Assembly: GCA_963817885.1 (NCBI GenBank)
Contig: CAWFQE010000002.1
Coordinates: 682,001-746,000, forward strand
DNA from: CAVOHU01 sp963817885
GTDB taxonomy: Bacteria > Acidobacteriota > Vicinamibacteria > Vicinamibacterales > JAKQTR01
DNA: 64,000 bases
Reading direction: 5' to 3'
Made by a program: the position numbers and the translations under genes
The notes under the pieces: generated by a model
Told to the model about the DNA's origin: nothing
The model's input: the letters and a program-made list of their open reading frames with translations, nothing else
Database searches by the model: none
Part shown: positions 29,001-37,430 of the stretch, piece after piece
How positions within the stretch are numbered: position 1 is the stretch's first letter
How the letters are laid out: each line of letters begins with the position of its first letter

Positions 29001-29317
29001 AAACCGGCGTGTTCATGCTGCTGTTCCTCGACCTCTCGCACGACGAGGCACAGGCCGCCGGGCGCCTCAACACGCGCGCCGATCTGCACGCGGCCATCAT
29101 CCACGGCGCGGTCAAGCGCGTCCGGCCCAAAATGATGACCGTCACGGCCGCGATGATGGGGCTGATGCCCATCATGTGGTCGCTCGGGACGGGCGCCGAC
29201 GTGATGAAGCGGGTCGCCGCGCCGATGGTCGGCGGCCTGACGACGTCGTTCATCATGGAGCTGCTCGTCTACCCGGCGATCTACCTGATCTGGAAACGGC
29301 GGGAGTTGCCTCGCTGA
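26072..29317 (+). CDS. cusA: CusA-like heavy-metal efflux RND transporter
   Basis: 1081 residues, ATG 26072, full length for HME-RND pumps. Typical points: IPVDAIPDLSDTQVII, GFSDFGFSYVYVIF, MGISSNIMSLAGIAISIGVLVDGAIVEVENA in the first membrane block, the periplasmic Met-rich positions PFSMMETVVALKPPSQW and WTMPIKARIDMLTTGIRTPVGIKIYG, and MGLDAETGVFMLLFLDL in the second. These Met residues correspond to the Cu(I)/Ag(I) relay of CusA. The inner-membrane motor of the CusCBA complex; substrate is inferred as copper or silver from the Met set and the metal-binding modules of the adaptor. Confidence 0.93.
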   Translation: MIRSIIRFSAENRFLVLLAAAVAVAYGIYTLQHIPVDAIPDLSDTQVIIYSRWDRSPDIIEDQVTYPIVSALLGTPNVKTIRGFSDFGFSYVYVIFTDGTDIYWARSRVLEYLSKIQPRLPQGVRTEIGPDATGVGWVYQYVLVDDSGTQSLADLRTFQDWNLRYRLQSVPGVAEVATIGGFVKQYQVTVDPTSLKSFGLSITEVAEAVRQSNNEVGGRLLEFAGREFMVRGRGYVRSKEDLEKIVLKTDERGTPVLLRDVASVEIGPEMRRGVSDFDGRGDAVGGIVVMRQGENARDVIARVKALIKDIGPSLPKGVRIVPTYDRSGLIERSLDNLTHELLIEMAIVSLVILIFLWHIPSAIVPIITIPVAVLLAFIPMRLMGISSNIMSLAGIAISIGVLVDGAIVEVENAYKKLELWQEGGRQGDFHAVRLAALQEVGPSVFFSLLVIAVAFLPIFTLVDQEGRLFRPLAWTKNLAMFSAALLALTVDPALRMLFTRMDYFRFRPRPLAWIANQITVGKYYREERHPISRLLFAIYGPACNVVLRFPKSTIILAVVIVVSTVPIYLKLGHEFMPALNEGTILYMPTTLPGISVSEASRVLQLQDQILKSFPEVDTVFGKAGRADTPTDSAPFSMMETVVALKPPSQWRYHARWYSTRAPEWLQASVLRHIWPDRMSYDELVAEMDAALQIPGTTNAWTMPIKARIDMLTTGIRTPVGIKIYGADLKEIELIGSRLEQLLREVPGTRSVFAERVAGGYFVDFDINRDELARYGLSVATVQDVILSAVGGENVTTTIEGRARFPVNVRYPRGLRDDLDRLGRVLVMTPSGAQIPLSQVAAIRTVAGPSMIRNENGLLAGYVFVDISESDIGGYVERARAAVDKGLTVPAGYSLEWSGQYENMLRVRERLKVVVPITLFLIFFLLYMNTKSAVKATIVMLAVPFSVVGAVWLMYGLGYNVSIAAWVGMIALMGLDAETGVFMLLFLDLSHDEAQAAGRLNTRADLHAAIIHGAVKRVRPKMMTVTAAMMGLMPIMWSLGTGADVMKRVAAPMVGGLTTSFIMELLVYPAIYLIWKRRELPR

Positions 29318-29344
29318 GAGGGGTTCGCGGCGGGCGGGGGGCGA

Positions 29345-30256
29345 TCAGGCGGACGGTTTCACGCCCAGCCGCGCCCCTGAAGGACAGATCCGGTTGAGAA
29401 GAACGGGAGTCCGGCACTGGTCGAAGTACTCGTCCACGGCTCTGCGGCACCCTTTCCACCAGCCGTAATCGTCCACGATCAGGGAGCCTCCCTTCGCCAC
29501 GCGCGGGTAGAGATGCCTCAACTCGTGCCGGGTCGACTCGTACCAATCCGTATCGAGACGGAGAACGGCAATGGACTCGGGAACGGTCGCAGGAATGGTG
29601 TCCTCGACCTTTCCCTGGATGATCAGGATGTTCTGTCCCGGATAGGACGTCGCGGCCATATTCCGCCGCACGTCCTCCAGGTCCGCGCAAGCCCAGGAAC
29701 TCCCCGCATCGGTCCTTCGCTCCGACCAGATTCCTTCAGCCGATGTGCCGTCGTGCCTCACATCGGGCGACGAAGGCTGCGTCATACCCGCAAAGGTGTC
29801 GTAGAGATAGAGCTTCCTGTGCGAGGCATTGCACGCGAGAAAGGTCATGGCCGCCAGCATGGCACTTCCCCCCTGCCACACGCCGCATTCGACGAAATCG
29901 CCGGGAATGTCGTGGCGCGCCACATGGCGAACGGCGTTGAACAAGGCGTACATGCTGTAGATGGACGTCATCGTGAAGCCTTTGCACTGCTCATAGATCT
30001 TCATGAACAGGCGGTCGTTGATCACATCATCGTCCTGGCGGAACGCGGACCGAGCCGTCTCCATCCTGGCCGCAAACTCCGAAGAGCGCGCGAGCATGAG
30101 GAGGAGGGCCTCCCGGCTGAGGCCCTGAGCGAGCTTCGCGAGAGCGGCAGCGATCTCTTCCTCGTCCGCTTCCCTGCCGAGCAGGCCATGGTACGCGGAT
30201 CTGACAAAGTCTGCGCCGCCCGGACATGCACGTGAGCGTTCCAGCTTCGACAGCAT
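29345..30256 (-). CDS. TylF/MycF-type O-methyltransferase with N-terminal DUF4214-like segment
   Basis: About 303 residues from ATG 30256. The open frame reaches back to 30430, but the extra 58 residues are Arg/Pro-rich and not protein-like; a TTG at 30277 with GGAG is another choice. Residues about 14-60 (FVRSAYHGLLGREADEEEIAAAL) resemble the DUF4214 helical repeat common in glycan-related proteins. The catalytic part is macrocin-O-methyltransferase-like: GDFVECGVWQGGSAML (SAM site), LYDTFAGM, VPESIAVLRLDTDWYESTRHELRHLYP and GSLIVDDYGWWKGCRRAVDEYF (metal-binding acidic residues). It probably methylates a sugar hydroxyl in surface glycans or a secondary metabolite. Confidence 0.85.
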   Translation of the reverse strand: MLSKLERSRACPGGADFVRSAYHGLLGREADEEEIAAALAKLAQGLSREALLLMLARSSEFAARMETARSAFRQDDDVINDRLFMKIYEQCKGFTMTSIYSMYALFNAVRHVARHDIPGDFVECGVWQGGSAMLAAMTFLACNASHRKLYLYDTFAGMTQPSSPDVRHDGTSAEGIWSERRTDAGSSWACADLEDVRRNMAATSYPGQNILIIQGKVEDTIPATVPESIAVLRLDTDWYESTRHELRHLYPRVAKGGSLIVDDYGWWKGCRRAVDEYFDQCRTPVLLNRICPSGARLGVKPSA

Positions 30257-30462
30257 CGACGTGATGGATAGTCTCAATGAACGCTCCACGCGATTCGAGG
30301 GTTCGGAAGGTCGGGGTCCATTGACTGAGGGGCAATGACCGGGGTGGGCTTCTCCCGTGCCGGGCTTCCGATCCCGCTTGTTCGAGGTCTGCCTATCATA
30401 CCCGTGTCTCGCCGCATCGGGCCGGGCCATCCGTCACGACGATTGCCGCGCCAGCACGGCCT

Positions 30463-30960
30463 TCAGTACTTCACCCTGACGAGGGTCGCCGGGCCATCCT
30501 TGTGCGGCACCACGATGTACAGGCTCGTGTAGTCGAGTGGAGCGACCGTGACTTCTCCCGGGACGCCCAGCGCGTTGAGGAGATTGGGGATCGTGGTCAC
30601 GTGCCCGACGACAAGGACGACGTCATTCGGATGGTCCTTGCGAAGCGTCGCAACGAAGGGGCGGGCGTCGAAGCGATCGGGCCCTGCCGCCGTGTCGTAG
30701 ATCCCGATCTTCAGCTTCCGGGCATCGGCCAGGGGGGTGGCGGTTCCAATCGTGCGCTTGCTGTCGGTCGAGTAGACGGCGGCGATGTCCGCGCCCTCGA
30801 GCGCCCCAGCCAGTCGCTGCGCCTCAGCGAGCCCGGTCTCGGTCAGCTTGTCCCCGGCATTCTCGGCGTGCCGGACCACGATCACGGTCTTTTGAGCGAG
30901 TGCGGTGCCAGAGCTCGCAAGCACCGCGAGAAGGAGCCAGCCGGCAAGGAAACGTGGCAT
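30463..30960 (-). CDS. Exported histidine phosphatase (SixA/phosphoglycerate-mutase-like)
   Basis: 165 residues; ATG 30960 has GAGG 9 bases upstream, and a GTG lies 9 bases further up. Signal peptide ends near ALAQ. Catalytic RHG-type motif in VIVVRHAEN and the second His in VVLVVGHVTTIPN; KLTETGLAEAQRLA and VYSTDSKRT are family-typical. The acceptor His forms a phospho-enzyme intermediate. A periplasmic or lipid-exposed location is expected. Stands alone, between convergent and divergent neighbours. Confidence 0.85.
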   Translation of the reverse strand: MPRFLAGWLLLAVLASSGTALAQKTVIVVRHAENAGDKLTETGLAEAQRLAGALEGADIAAVYSTDSKRTIGTATPLADARKLKIGIYDTAAGPDRFDARPFVATLRKDHPNDVVLVVGHVTTIPNLLNALGVPGEVTVAPLDYTSLYIVVPHKDGPATLVRVKY

Positions 30961-31183
30961 AGGTAACACCCTCGACTACGAGAATAGCGCGACGCGCACG
31001 ATCCTGTCAGCGCCTCGTGCGCCAGCCTGCATGTCCTTCCGGCGCGCGCCGGGGCGATCCCGGGCCGCGCGTCGTGCGCGACATATCCGTCGCTGGACCA
31101 GGGCCCGGAATCGAAGGGCAAAAGTCCGTCCTGTCCGGCCGAAAGATGAGGGCGTCGCCTGATTGAGGCGCTATCCTCTCGGA

Positions 31184-32182
31184 ATGCGCATGAACACCAC
31201 CCGCCCTCTTGGTGCCATTGCTGTGCCGCTGCTCGTCACCGGGCTCATGGCTGCAGGGATCGTTGCCGGTCCATACGCGACTCGCGGTGACGGTGAATCG
31301 GCGTTGCTGGGAACCGGACACGGCCTGGATCATGTGGTCATCGCCGTCCGTGACCTCGACTACGTCTCCCGCGTCTACACGGATGTGCTGGGGTTCACAC
31401 CGGTTCAACGAGGAAGCGCTGCGCCAGGGATTCGTCATTGCATCATTCCGTTCGGCTCGACCTATCTCGAACTCGTCACGGTGGCGCCGTCGAGCCCGGC
31501 GGGGAGCAAGGATTCGTCCCAGCTGGCGGACTTCCTGGGCCGGCGCGAAGGTGCGCGCTTCGTGGGACTGGACGTGTCCTCCGCTGCGAAGACCGCCGAG
31601 CTGCTTCGCTCCCGGGGCCTCCCCGTTTCAGGACCACAGGAGGTCGCGAACACGCCCGAAGGCGCCGCCAAGGCTCCAACGGCGCTCTGGCGAACGGTCG
31701 GCTTCGTGACGCCAGTGGTGCCTGCCGACGCGATCTTCTTCATCGAGTACTCGCCTGGCCTGGTCCGGGCCGACGTACCACGCCATGCAAACACCTCGAT
31801 GGGCATCCATGCTGCCTGGATGGCCGTCAAGGATCTCCAGGCGGCAGCCAAAGCGTACGAGTCGATTGGGCTCCCGGCTGGAAGAATCGTACCGGCGCCG
31901 AGACTTGCCGCCACTGGCAGAGAGGTTGCCGCCGGGCAAGGTGTGATTCTGCTGCTCGGGGCGACCGACGCTCACGGCCTCGTCGCCTCCTCGCTCTCCG
32001 AGCACGGGGAGGGGATCCTTGGAGTGAGCATCGAAGTCAGAGACATCGAGGCCACGCAGACGCTGATCGAGAACTCAACCGAGCAGACGTTCCATACCTA
32101 CAAGGGGCCATACGGGGAATCGATCCTCGTCTCGCCAGCCCTCACCTACGGCGTCTGGATGGAGTTCTTCCAGAAACGGTGA
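31184..32182 (+). CDS. Exported VOC-fold (glyoxalase-like) protein
   Basis: About 332 residues from ATG 31184; a TTG 21 bases upstream and ATG 31190 are alternatives. Hydrophobic N-terminal segment (LGAIAVPLLVTGLMAAGIVAG). Two glyoxalase-like halves: GLDHVVIAVRDLDYVSRVYTDVLGF with YLELVTV, and SMGIHAAWMAVKDLQAAAKAYESIGLPAG. The arrangement matches the Glyoxalase_3-like (PF13468 type) group whose chemistry is mostly unknown. An N-terminal membrane anchor or signal is unusual for a VOC enzyme. Confidence 0.75.
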   Translation: MRMNTTRPLGAIAVPLLVTGLMAAGIVAGPYATRGDGESALLGTGHGLDHVVIAVRDLDYVSRVYTDVLGFTPVQRGSAAPGIRHCIIPFGSTYLELVTVAPSSPAGSKDSSQLADFLGRREGARFVGLDVSSAAKTAELLRSRGLPVSGPQEVANTPEGAAKAPTALWRTVGFVTPVVPADAIFFIEYSPGLVRADVPRHANTSMGIHAAWMAVKDLQAAAKAYESIGLPAGRIVPAPRLAATGREVAAGQGVILLLGATDAHGLVASSLSEHGEGILGVSIEVRDIEATQTLIENSTEQTFHTYKGPYGESILVSPALTYGVWMEFFQKR

Positions 32183-32216
32183 ATGGACGCCGTGACGCCG
32201 GACGCGGGCGAACCTG

Positions 32217-32882
32217 TCACGGCAAGGGCTCGGCACCGCCGCCTCGCTTGTAGCTGATCGACAGCCCGCCCGGGGTCACGGTCGTCTCCAGGTACGGCAG
32301 GCCGGAGATGTACTCGTAGAAGTCGCCCGTCATCCCCCGGCGGAACCGGCTCGGCGACACGTTGTGCGCCGCCAGGCAGCCGCCCACGGTCAGCTTCGGC
32401 AGCACGGCCTTCGCATACGCCGTGTACCACTCCTTGTCGGCGTCGATGAAGACGAAGTCGAACGGGCCATCCAGCCGCGGCACCAGGTCGTGCGCATCGC
32501 CGAGACGCGCGTCGATGAACGGGTCGAGCCCGGCGGCCTTGAAGTTCTCGAGCGCCTGCCGATGGCGGCCCGGATCGATCTCGAGGGTGACGAGCCGGCC
32601 GCCCGTCCTGGCCAGCGCCCACGCGGTCCAGATGGCTGACCGGCCCGTGGACGTGCCGATCTCGAGTGCCCGCTTGTAGCCGTTCCTGACCACGATGTCG
32701 TGGAGCGCTCGCGCGTCGGCCTCCGGAACGTTGAGGTCGTGCCAGCCCGTGCGGTGCTCTTCGAGGAACTTCGTCACGCGCGCGTCGAGGCCGGGTGCCG
32801 GAGCGGGGACTGACTGCGCGCCGAGGATGCCGGCAAGACCCAGCAGAAGAATGACGACGGGCCGAAGGACGGTTGAGCCCAT
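32217..32882 (-). CDS. Exported class I SAM-dependent O-methyltransferase-like protein
   Basis: 221 residues; ATG 32882 is preceded by GGAGGAGG. The N-terminus is a signal-like hydrophobic stretch (VVILLLGLAGILGAQS). The rest is a catechol-O-methyltransferase-like Rossmann fold: KRALEIGTSTGRSAIW (SAM loop), RLVTLEIDPGRHRQALEN, PFDFVFIDADKEWYTAY (metal-binding Asp pair), GGCLAAHNV. The fold and residues look active, yet SAM is cytoplasmic, which makes the export signal odd. Downstream of, and on the same strand as, the esterase gene. Confidence 0.8.
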   Translation of the reverse strand: MGSTVLRPVVILLLGLAGILGAQSVPAPAPGLDARVTKFLEEHRTGWHDLNVPEADARALHDIVVRNGYKRALEIGTSTGRSAIWTAWALARTGGRLVTLEIDPGRHRQALENFKAAGLDPFIDARLGDAHDLVPRLDGPFDFVFIDADKEWYTAYAKAVLPKLTVGGCLAAHNVSPSRFRRGMTGDFYEYISGLPYLETTVTPGGLSISYKRGGGAEPLP

Positions 32883-32916
32883 GTGATCCTCCTCCGACAC
32901 AAGTGAGCCTGAGGGG

Positions 32917-34572
32917 CTAGCGGTACCTCCAACTCGTGATGTCCGCGCCGGAGGGTGCCGTGCGCTCGATGTGCTGCGTCATCGCGTCGAGCAGCTCCCT
33001 GGCGCCAGGGCTGTAGCAGTGCGGCGCGCCGCGCTTGTAGGTGACGCTGCCCGCGTAATACGGTGTCCTGGTCGACTCCAGGAACTTCTCCATCAACTCG
33101 ACCGCATCGTCGAGATAGTAGGAGTCGTCATCGCCGACGTAGATGTGCAGCTTGCCCGCGAGCTTCGGGCCGAGCGTACTCCAGTTCTTCTCGAGCGTTG
33201 CGCGCAGGTCGTAATGGTCCTTCCAGTAGGCTGCCACCTGCTTGTCGATCTTCCCGGTCTTCTTGTCCCAGATGCGCTTCGGGTAGCCATCGGCGTCCAC
33301 GGGGCCATAGGTCGCTTCCCAGATGTCCCACTGGCCGCCCGATCGTGAATGGTCGCCCTGCACCAGCTCGAACCAGTTCTCGTCCTTCATCATCGACGTG
33401 ATGTTCCCGTCGGGCGTCCGCGTGTTCGGACGCTCGATCCTGGTCCACGGGCGGAACAGGAAATAGGCGTTGTCGTCGTCGTAGATGTTGACGATCTGGT
33501 GGTAGCGGAAGTCCACCGAGTCGGGGCAGCTCGCCCACGTGCCGCCGAAGAAGTCCGGATGGAAGATCTGCAGCGCCAGCGCCTCCCAGCCCCCGGTCGA
33601 TCCGCCTGAGAGCTTGCGCGCCCACGGTTCGCGGATGACCCGGAATCTGTCCTCAACAGCCGCGATCAATTCCTGCATGATCGCGTCGCCGTACGGGCCG
33701 TTGTTCTCCGAGTTCACGGCGTAGGAGTCGTCGTAGTACGGCGATGGATGCTGGAAGGTCACGTAGAGGAAGCGCGGCGTGTCCTCGGCGAGCCAGAGCT
33801 TGTCGAACGCGCCGCCCGTGCCGAACCCTCCCGGCGCGCGGGTCGAGAAATGCCCCTGCGCGTAGTTCACCGGGTACTTCACGTTCGCGTGCCGGTCGTA
33901 GTCCTTCGGCAGGAGGACGGTCGCTCCGAGGTATATCGGCTGGCCCCACCACTTCGACAGGATGTCGCTCTTGAACTTGAGACGCTTGACGTAGTCGGTG
34001 TCCGGCTGGTCCGGAATCGGCGGAATGACCTGGTCGCACACCAGATCGATCGCGAGCGCCTTCGCGTCTTTCGACTGGGGATCGATGGTGATCTTCTTCG
34101 GCGTCGAGAACATGTTCCCCGGCGATCGGCGCCAGTTCTGGCCTTCCCACTGGTCCATGTGGAGCCACACCGTGTGGCCGTCCGCCCGCACGAACTTCGT
34201 GTACACGTTCACGAACGCCTGCACGTGGTACTCGCCCTTCGGGATGTCGTTCAGGCTGGAGACCGGATGCCCGAACACGCCGCCGTCGAGCTCGATCACG
34301 CTGCCGGGCCTCATGTTCTCGACGTTCAGTCCGAAGAGCGGCGCCGCGGTGGGCCCGGCCTGTTGGATTGGGCCGATGCCCCCGCCGCGGCCCGATGCAG
34401 GCGGAGCGTCAGCCCGGTTGATTGCCACGTAGACGCGGCCCGTTACGCCTTCCGCATGAGCGGACGCGGGAAACGACACGCGGAAGCGGAGGCCTTTTGC
34501 TGGCGGCGGAGCGGCGTACGCGAAGGTCGAGCATACGAGCAGGAGGATCAGCGTAGAGGGAATTCGTCTCAT
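32917..34572 (-). CDS. Secreted putative esterase (alpha/beta hydrolase, enterochelin-esterase-like)
   Basis: 551 residues; ATG 34572 with AGGATC upstream. Signal peptide ends near AYAA. An N-terminal beta region (VYVAINRAD ... GEYHVQAFVNVY) precedes the alpha/beta-hydrolase part: YLGATVLLPKDYDRHANVKYPVNY, the nucleophile elbow LSGGSTGGWEAL and a C-terminal GAPHCYSPGAREL holding the likely catalytic His. Related to large uncharacterised esterases near enterochelin-esterase/Esterase D. It may deacylate a polysaccharide or peptide substrate outside the cell; no specific substrate can be named. Confidence 0.85.
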   Translation of the reverse strand: MRRIPSTLILLLVCSTFAYAAPPPAKGLRFRVSFPASAHAEGVTGRVYVAINRADAPPASGRGGGIGPIQQAGPTAAPLFGLNVENMRPGSVIELDGGVFGHPVSSLNDIPKGEYHVQAFVNVYTKFVRADGHTVWLHMDQWEGQNWRRSPGNMFSTPKKITIDPQSKDAKALAIDLVCDQVIPPIPDQPDTDYVKRLKFKSDILSKWWGQPIYLGATVLLPKDYDRHANVKYPVNYAQGHFSTRAPGGFGTGGAFDKLWLAEDTPRFLYVTFQHPSPYYDDSYAVNSENNGPYGDAIMQELIAAVEDRFRVIREPWARKLSGGSTGGWEALALQIFHPDFFGGTWASCPDSVDFRYHQIVNIYDDDNAYFLFRPWTRIERPNTRTPDGNITSMMKDENWFELVQGDHSRSGGQWDIWEATYGPVDADGYPKRIWDKKTGKIDKQVAAYWKDHYDLRATLEKNWSTLGPKLAGKLHIYVGDDDSYYLDDAVELMEKFLESTRTPYYAGSVTYKRGAPHCYSPGARELLDAMTQHIERTAPSGADITSWRYR

Positions 34573-34707
34573 GATCCTGGAAGGATAGCACGGTCCCGCC
34601 GCGCGCCGTCTGCGGCCGGCAGCCCGTTCGGGGCGCAGCCGCGCGCCCGGACTGGCGTATGATTTCGTGGAATCTGCCGCGTATATCACCCCCGCAGGGA
34701 GTCGATC

Positions 34708-35358
34708 ATGAATGGATCTGTTGTGATGGCCGTCGCGCTCTTACTGGCAATCCCTCAGGACACCAGGCCACCCGAGAAGTACCTTCATGCCGTCGAGTGG
34801 ACCGACCCGGCCGGAGACGTCGAGCCGATCAGCGCGAGCAGCGGAACGCGCCCCGGGTTCGACATCGTCAAGCTCAGGCTGGACAGTGACGGCACGGCGC
34901 TCACCATGACCGCCACGCTGAAGGGCCCGATGTCGGGAAATTGGGGTTCGAGCGTGCTCACGCTGTACCTCGATGCCGACAGGAACCTCGCGACCGGGTA
35001 CACGACCTTCTGGACCAAGATCCCCGGGTTCGAGCTGAAGGCGGAACTGCAAGCGTGCGTCGACTACGTTGATGGAGGGGAGGCGTGCGTCGGCAGCCTC
35101 ACGGGGGCGAAGGTCAAGGGGTATCACGCCGAGGCCACGCTCGGCAGGGTGACCGACAAGAGCGGAAACACCACACCGATCATCAAGCCGTTCTCGGAGC
35201 CGGAGCAGCCAATCAAGGGCGCGGTCGTGTCGGCGTCGCTGACCTACAAGGACCTCGGCGTGAAGCCGGGCCAGACCATCCGGCTGCTGGCCAGCGAGAC
35301 GTGCGGGCGCCCCGGCGAGTCGGCCGAATTTCCGGTGGCGTTGCTGACGCTCAAGTAG
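34708..35358 (+). CDS. Hypothetical secreted beta-rich protein
   Basis: 216 residues; ATG 34708 with GGGAGTCG upstream, divergent from the esterase. Short signal (VVMAVALLLAIPQD), then a beta-rich domain (VEWTDPAGDVEPISASSG ... FDIVKLRLDSDGTALTMTATLKG ... LTLYLDADRNLATGY) that resembles extracellular carbohydrate- or cation-binding sandwich domains. Four Cys could form two disulfides. Family not recognised. Confidence 0.7.
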   Translation: MNGSVVMAVALLLAIPQDTRPPEKYLHAVEWTDPAGDVEPISASSGTRPGFDIVKLRLDSDGTALTMTATLKGPMSGNWGSSVLTLYLDADRNLATGYTTFWTKIPGFELKAELQACVDYVDGGEACVGSLTGAKVKGYHAEATLGRVTDKSGNTTPIIKPFSEPEQPIKGAVVSASLTYKDLGVKPGQTIRLLASETCGRPGESAEFPVALLTLK

Positions 35359-35602
35359 CAGGAGGCGGGCGGAGGCGTAGCGCCCGCGGGCGAGACCAGC
35401 GCGCCTTCGCCTCAACGCAAGCCGCGTGATGGCCGGTCTATGTCTGGATCGAACGGTTTCAGCGTAGACGAGGAGGACTGATGTTCGGCCAGGGGGAGCG
35501 TGCCTGGACGGGCCGCGGGAGGCGAAGTGGAAGCAGAGGGCTGGGCGCCTGCAGGCATGAATCCCGTGCCCGCGGCGCCCCGGTGTACCTGAGGCGGCGT
35601 CT

Positions 35603-36640
35603 TCAGTGGAGCGTCACGCCGACCGCCACGGTGACGGTGAAGTACCTGTTGTAGCGCATGACGTAGTCGAGCCTGGCGAAGACCGGGATGGACAGCAGGG
35701 GGCTGGTTATAACGTTGACTCCCACGGCAGCCATGGCGCCAAGATTGACCTCGGCGCCGGAGGTTGTCTCGTCGCTCGACGAGTACGTGCTCCTCGAACA
35801 CATTTCTGGAACTCCAGAAGACGTAATGGCCGCCGAGCCGGAACTGGAGAATGAACCTCGACCCCGGCCGCTGCAATTCGACGAGGCCGAGAAGAGCGGC
35901 GCTGTTCTCCTTCTCGTCAAAATCGCTCGTCAGGATGATCCTTCCGTCCGCGGCACCCGTGTCGAACCTGGCGGACATGAGTTCCTGAAGCGCGAATTCC
36001 GCGCCGAATTTCAGGCCGCTCGCTCGCGACCCGAACACGAACTGCAACCCGCCACCGCCGCTCCCTTGTTCAACGTCAGGAACTGCTCCAGGCTGCCGCC
36101 ACCGACCTGGCTGAAGTCGAGTTCCGCCGCTGTTGACCCTTTCAGAAGCGCTCCGACTCTCGCGTAGGGCCGGAACTGCAGGCTCTTCGGTCCGGCTCCG
36201 GCACCGGTCTGGGCCGCCGGCCTCGTGCCGTGCGGCGGCTCCTGCACCCGCTCGTCCTGGCGTTCGCGCACAGGCTCCACCGCCGGCTGCCGGACCGGGT
36301 CCGGCGCACGCTCGGTCGCCGGTTCGGCCTTCGCCGCGTCGGTGCCGACCACGGTGACGAGCAACTCGTGGACGTAGCCGTAGAAGGTACGCCCGCTCCC
36401 GTCGGGTAGGAGCGCGACCCGATACCATCTGCCCTCTTTGGACGTGGCGGAAAGAAGTGTGCCCGCGGGCACGGTCACGCGGGTGGCACTGGCCGAGTCT
36501 GTCGTTGATCTGATCCCGGCAGATTGCGCGGTAACCCTGAGCACGGTTTCGGTCGCGAGCGCGACGGTAGACGATACGGAGATCAGGATGATTGCCAATC
36601 CGAGGAGATGAACACCGCCGGAGCGCGAACGGTTTCTCAT
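35603..36640 (-). pseudogene. SH3b-domain plus outer-membrane beta-barrel protein, two frameshifts
   Basis: ATG 36640 with GGAGG. Signal segment (VHLLGLAIILISVSSTVALA), bacterial SH3 domain (VLRVTAQSAGIRSTTDSASATRVTVPAGT ... GRWYRVAL ... FYGYVHEL), a Pro/Glu/Arg linker, then beta-barrel strands (LQFRPYARVGALLKG; GLKFGAEFALQELMSARFDTG; SRFILQFRLGGHYVFWSS; AEVNLGAMAAVGVNVITSPLLSIPVFARLDYVMRYNRYFTVTVAVGVTLH) ending at the stop at 35603. The frame shifts near 36060 and again near 35790. Each piece is protein-like, so either decay is recent or two indels are errors. Function unknown; it probably sits at the cell surface. Confidence 0.65.
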
Positions 36641-36939
36641 TGGCATGCCTCCAAAGGGGTTCCGGATGACATGGGCCAAATCGTCTGGCGTAGCCAGCTG
36701 TCCCGCCCCAGTTCTGTCAAGCGCCCGTCTCGTGCGCCCGTCTCGTGCCAAAGAACGTGCTGTCGGGGAAGATACCGTCGCCTAACGAATCGGATACACC
36801 AGGACCGCAAGCATTCAGAGCGGCTCCCTCACCGAGTGGCGGAGCAGAACTCAACTGCCTGATGAGCGATGCCCGGCGGGTCTCGACCGGCCGAGCCACG
36901 CGCCTGTGCGGCCTGTACCGAGGGTGCGGATGGCCCACC
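36641..36939. other. Intergenic region, nothing recognised
   Basis: 299 bases between two minus-strand genes. No gene, strong promoter or repeat seen. Confidence 0.4.
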
Positions 36940-37203
36940 CTACTCGGAAATGTCACGCCCGGCGAAGCGGACGATGGACGGCAGGGCGATGAAGAGCGGC
37001 GTGACGGCAGTGACGACGAGGAAGTCCGCGCCGGTATGCACCCGTTGAAATGTTGAGGCCCACGTGTCGGGAGACGGGCTCCGCAACTCACCGAACGGAA
37101 AGAAGAAGTACCGCATCCGCACGAATCGCGGCGAGACCAGGTCGACGGCGGGTTGTTCGCCGAAGCGCTTGACGACGTGCTCGATTCTAACCAGTCCAGT
37201 CAT
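36940..37203 (-). pseudogene. Remnant of an ABC transporter gene pair
   Basis: 87 residues. The first 20 (MTGLVRIEHVVKRFGEQPAVD) are the beginning of an ABC ATPase that then breaks off before the Walker A motif. The tail from about residue 45 (HTGADFLVVTAVTPLFIALPSIVRFAGRDISE) reads like the end of a membrane segment. It looks like the two ends of an ATPase-permease region joined by deletion. ATG 37203 overlaps the XRE stop as ATGA, so the original operon order was membrane protein, XRE, ABC ATPase. Confidence 0.45.
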
Positions 37204-37424
37204 CGGCTTGCGCTGCCCTTCGCCTCCTCATCGAGCGTGAAGATGCGCTCGATCGGCTGCGCGAAGAGCCGGCCGATGTGAAAGGCGAGCGGCAGGCTGG
37301 GATCGTAGCGGCCGGTTTCAATGGCGTTCACCGTCTGTCTTGAAACGCCCAGGCGCGCGGCGAGATCGGACTGCGACCACTGTCTGGCGGCGCGCAGGAC
37401 GCGCAAGCTGTTCGTCACGGCCAT
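37200..37424 (-). CDS. Small XRE-family (Cro/C1-type) transcriptional regulator
   Basis: 74 residues: a single helix-turn-helix domain (LRVLRAARQWSQSDLAARLGVSRQTVNAIETGRYDPSLPLAFHIGRLF) with a short basic tail. This YozG-like small regulator type is usually found with membrane proteins and ABC transporters, as here. It sits 6 bases after the membrane gene and overlaps the ABC remnant. It is the natural candidate to bind the TGTCAAA dyad upstream of the operon. Confidence 0.85.
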   Translation of the reverse strand: MAVTNSLRVLRAARQWSQSDLAARLGVSRQTVNAIETGRYDPSLPLAFHIGRLFAQPIERIFTLDEEAKGSASR

Positions 37425-37430
37425 GCACCT

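Noticed and set aside
25913..29104. Long minus-strand open frame (1063 codons) opposite cusA
   Set aside because: Antisense shadow; His/Arg/Asp-rich text with no fold.
24617..29317. Apparent 1566-residue CusB-CusA fusion protein
   Set aside because: From about 25.1 to 26.07 kb this frame is a stop-free shadow; the real CusB continues one frame over to 26060 and CusA has its own ATG at 26072.
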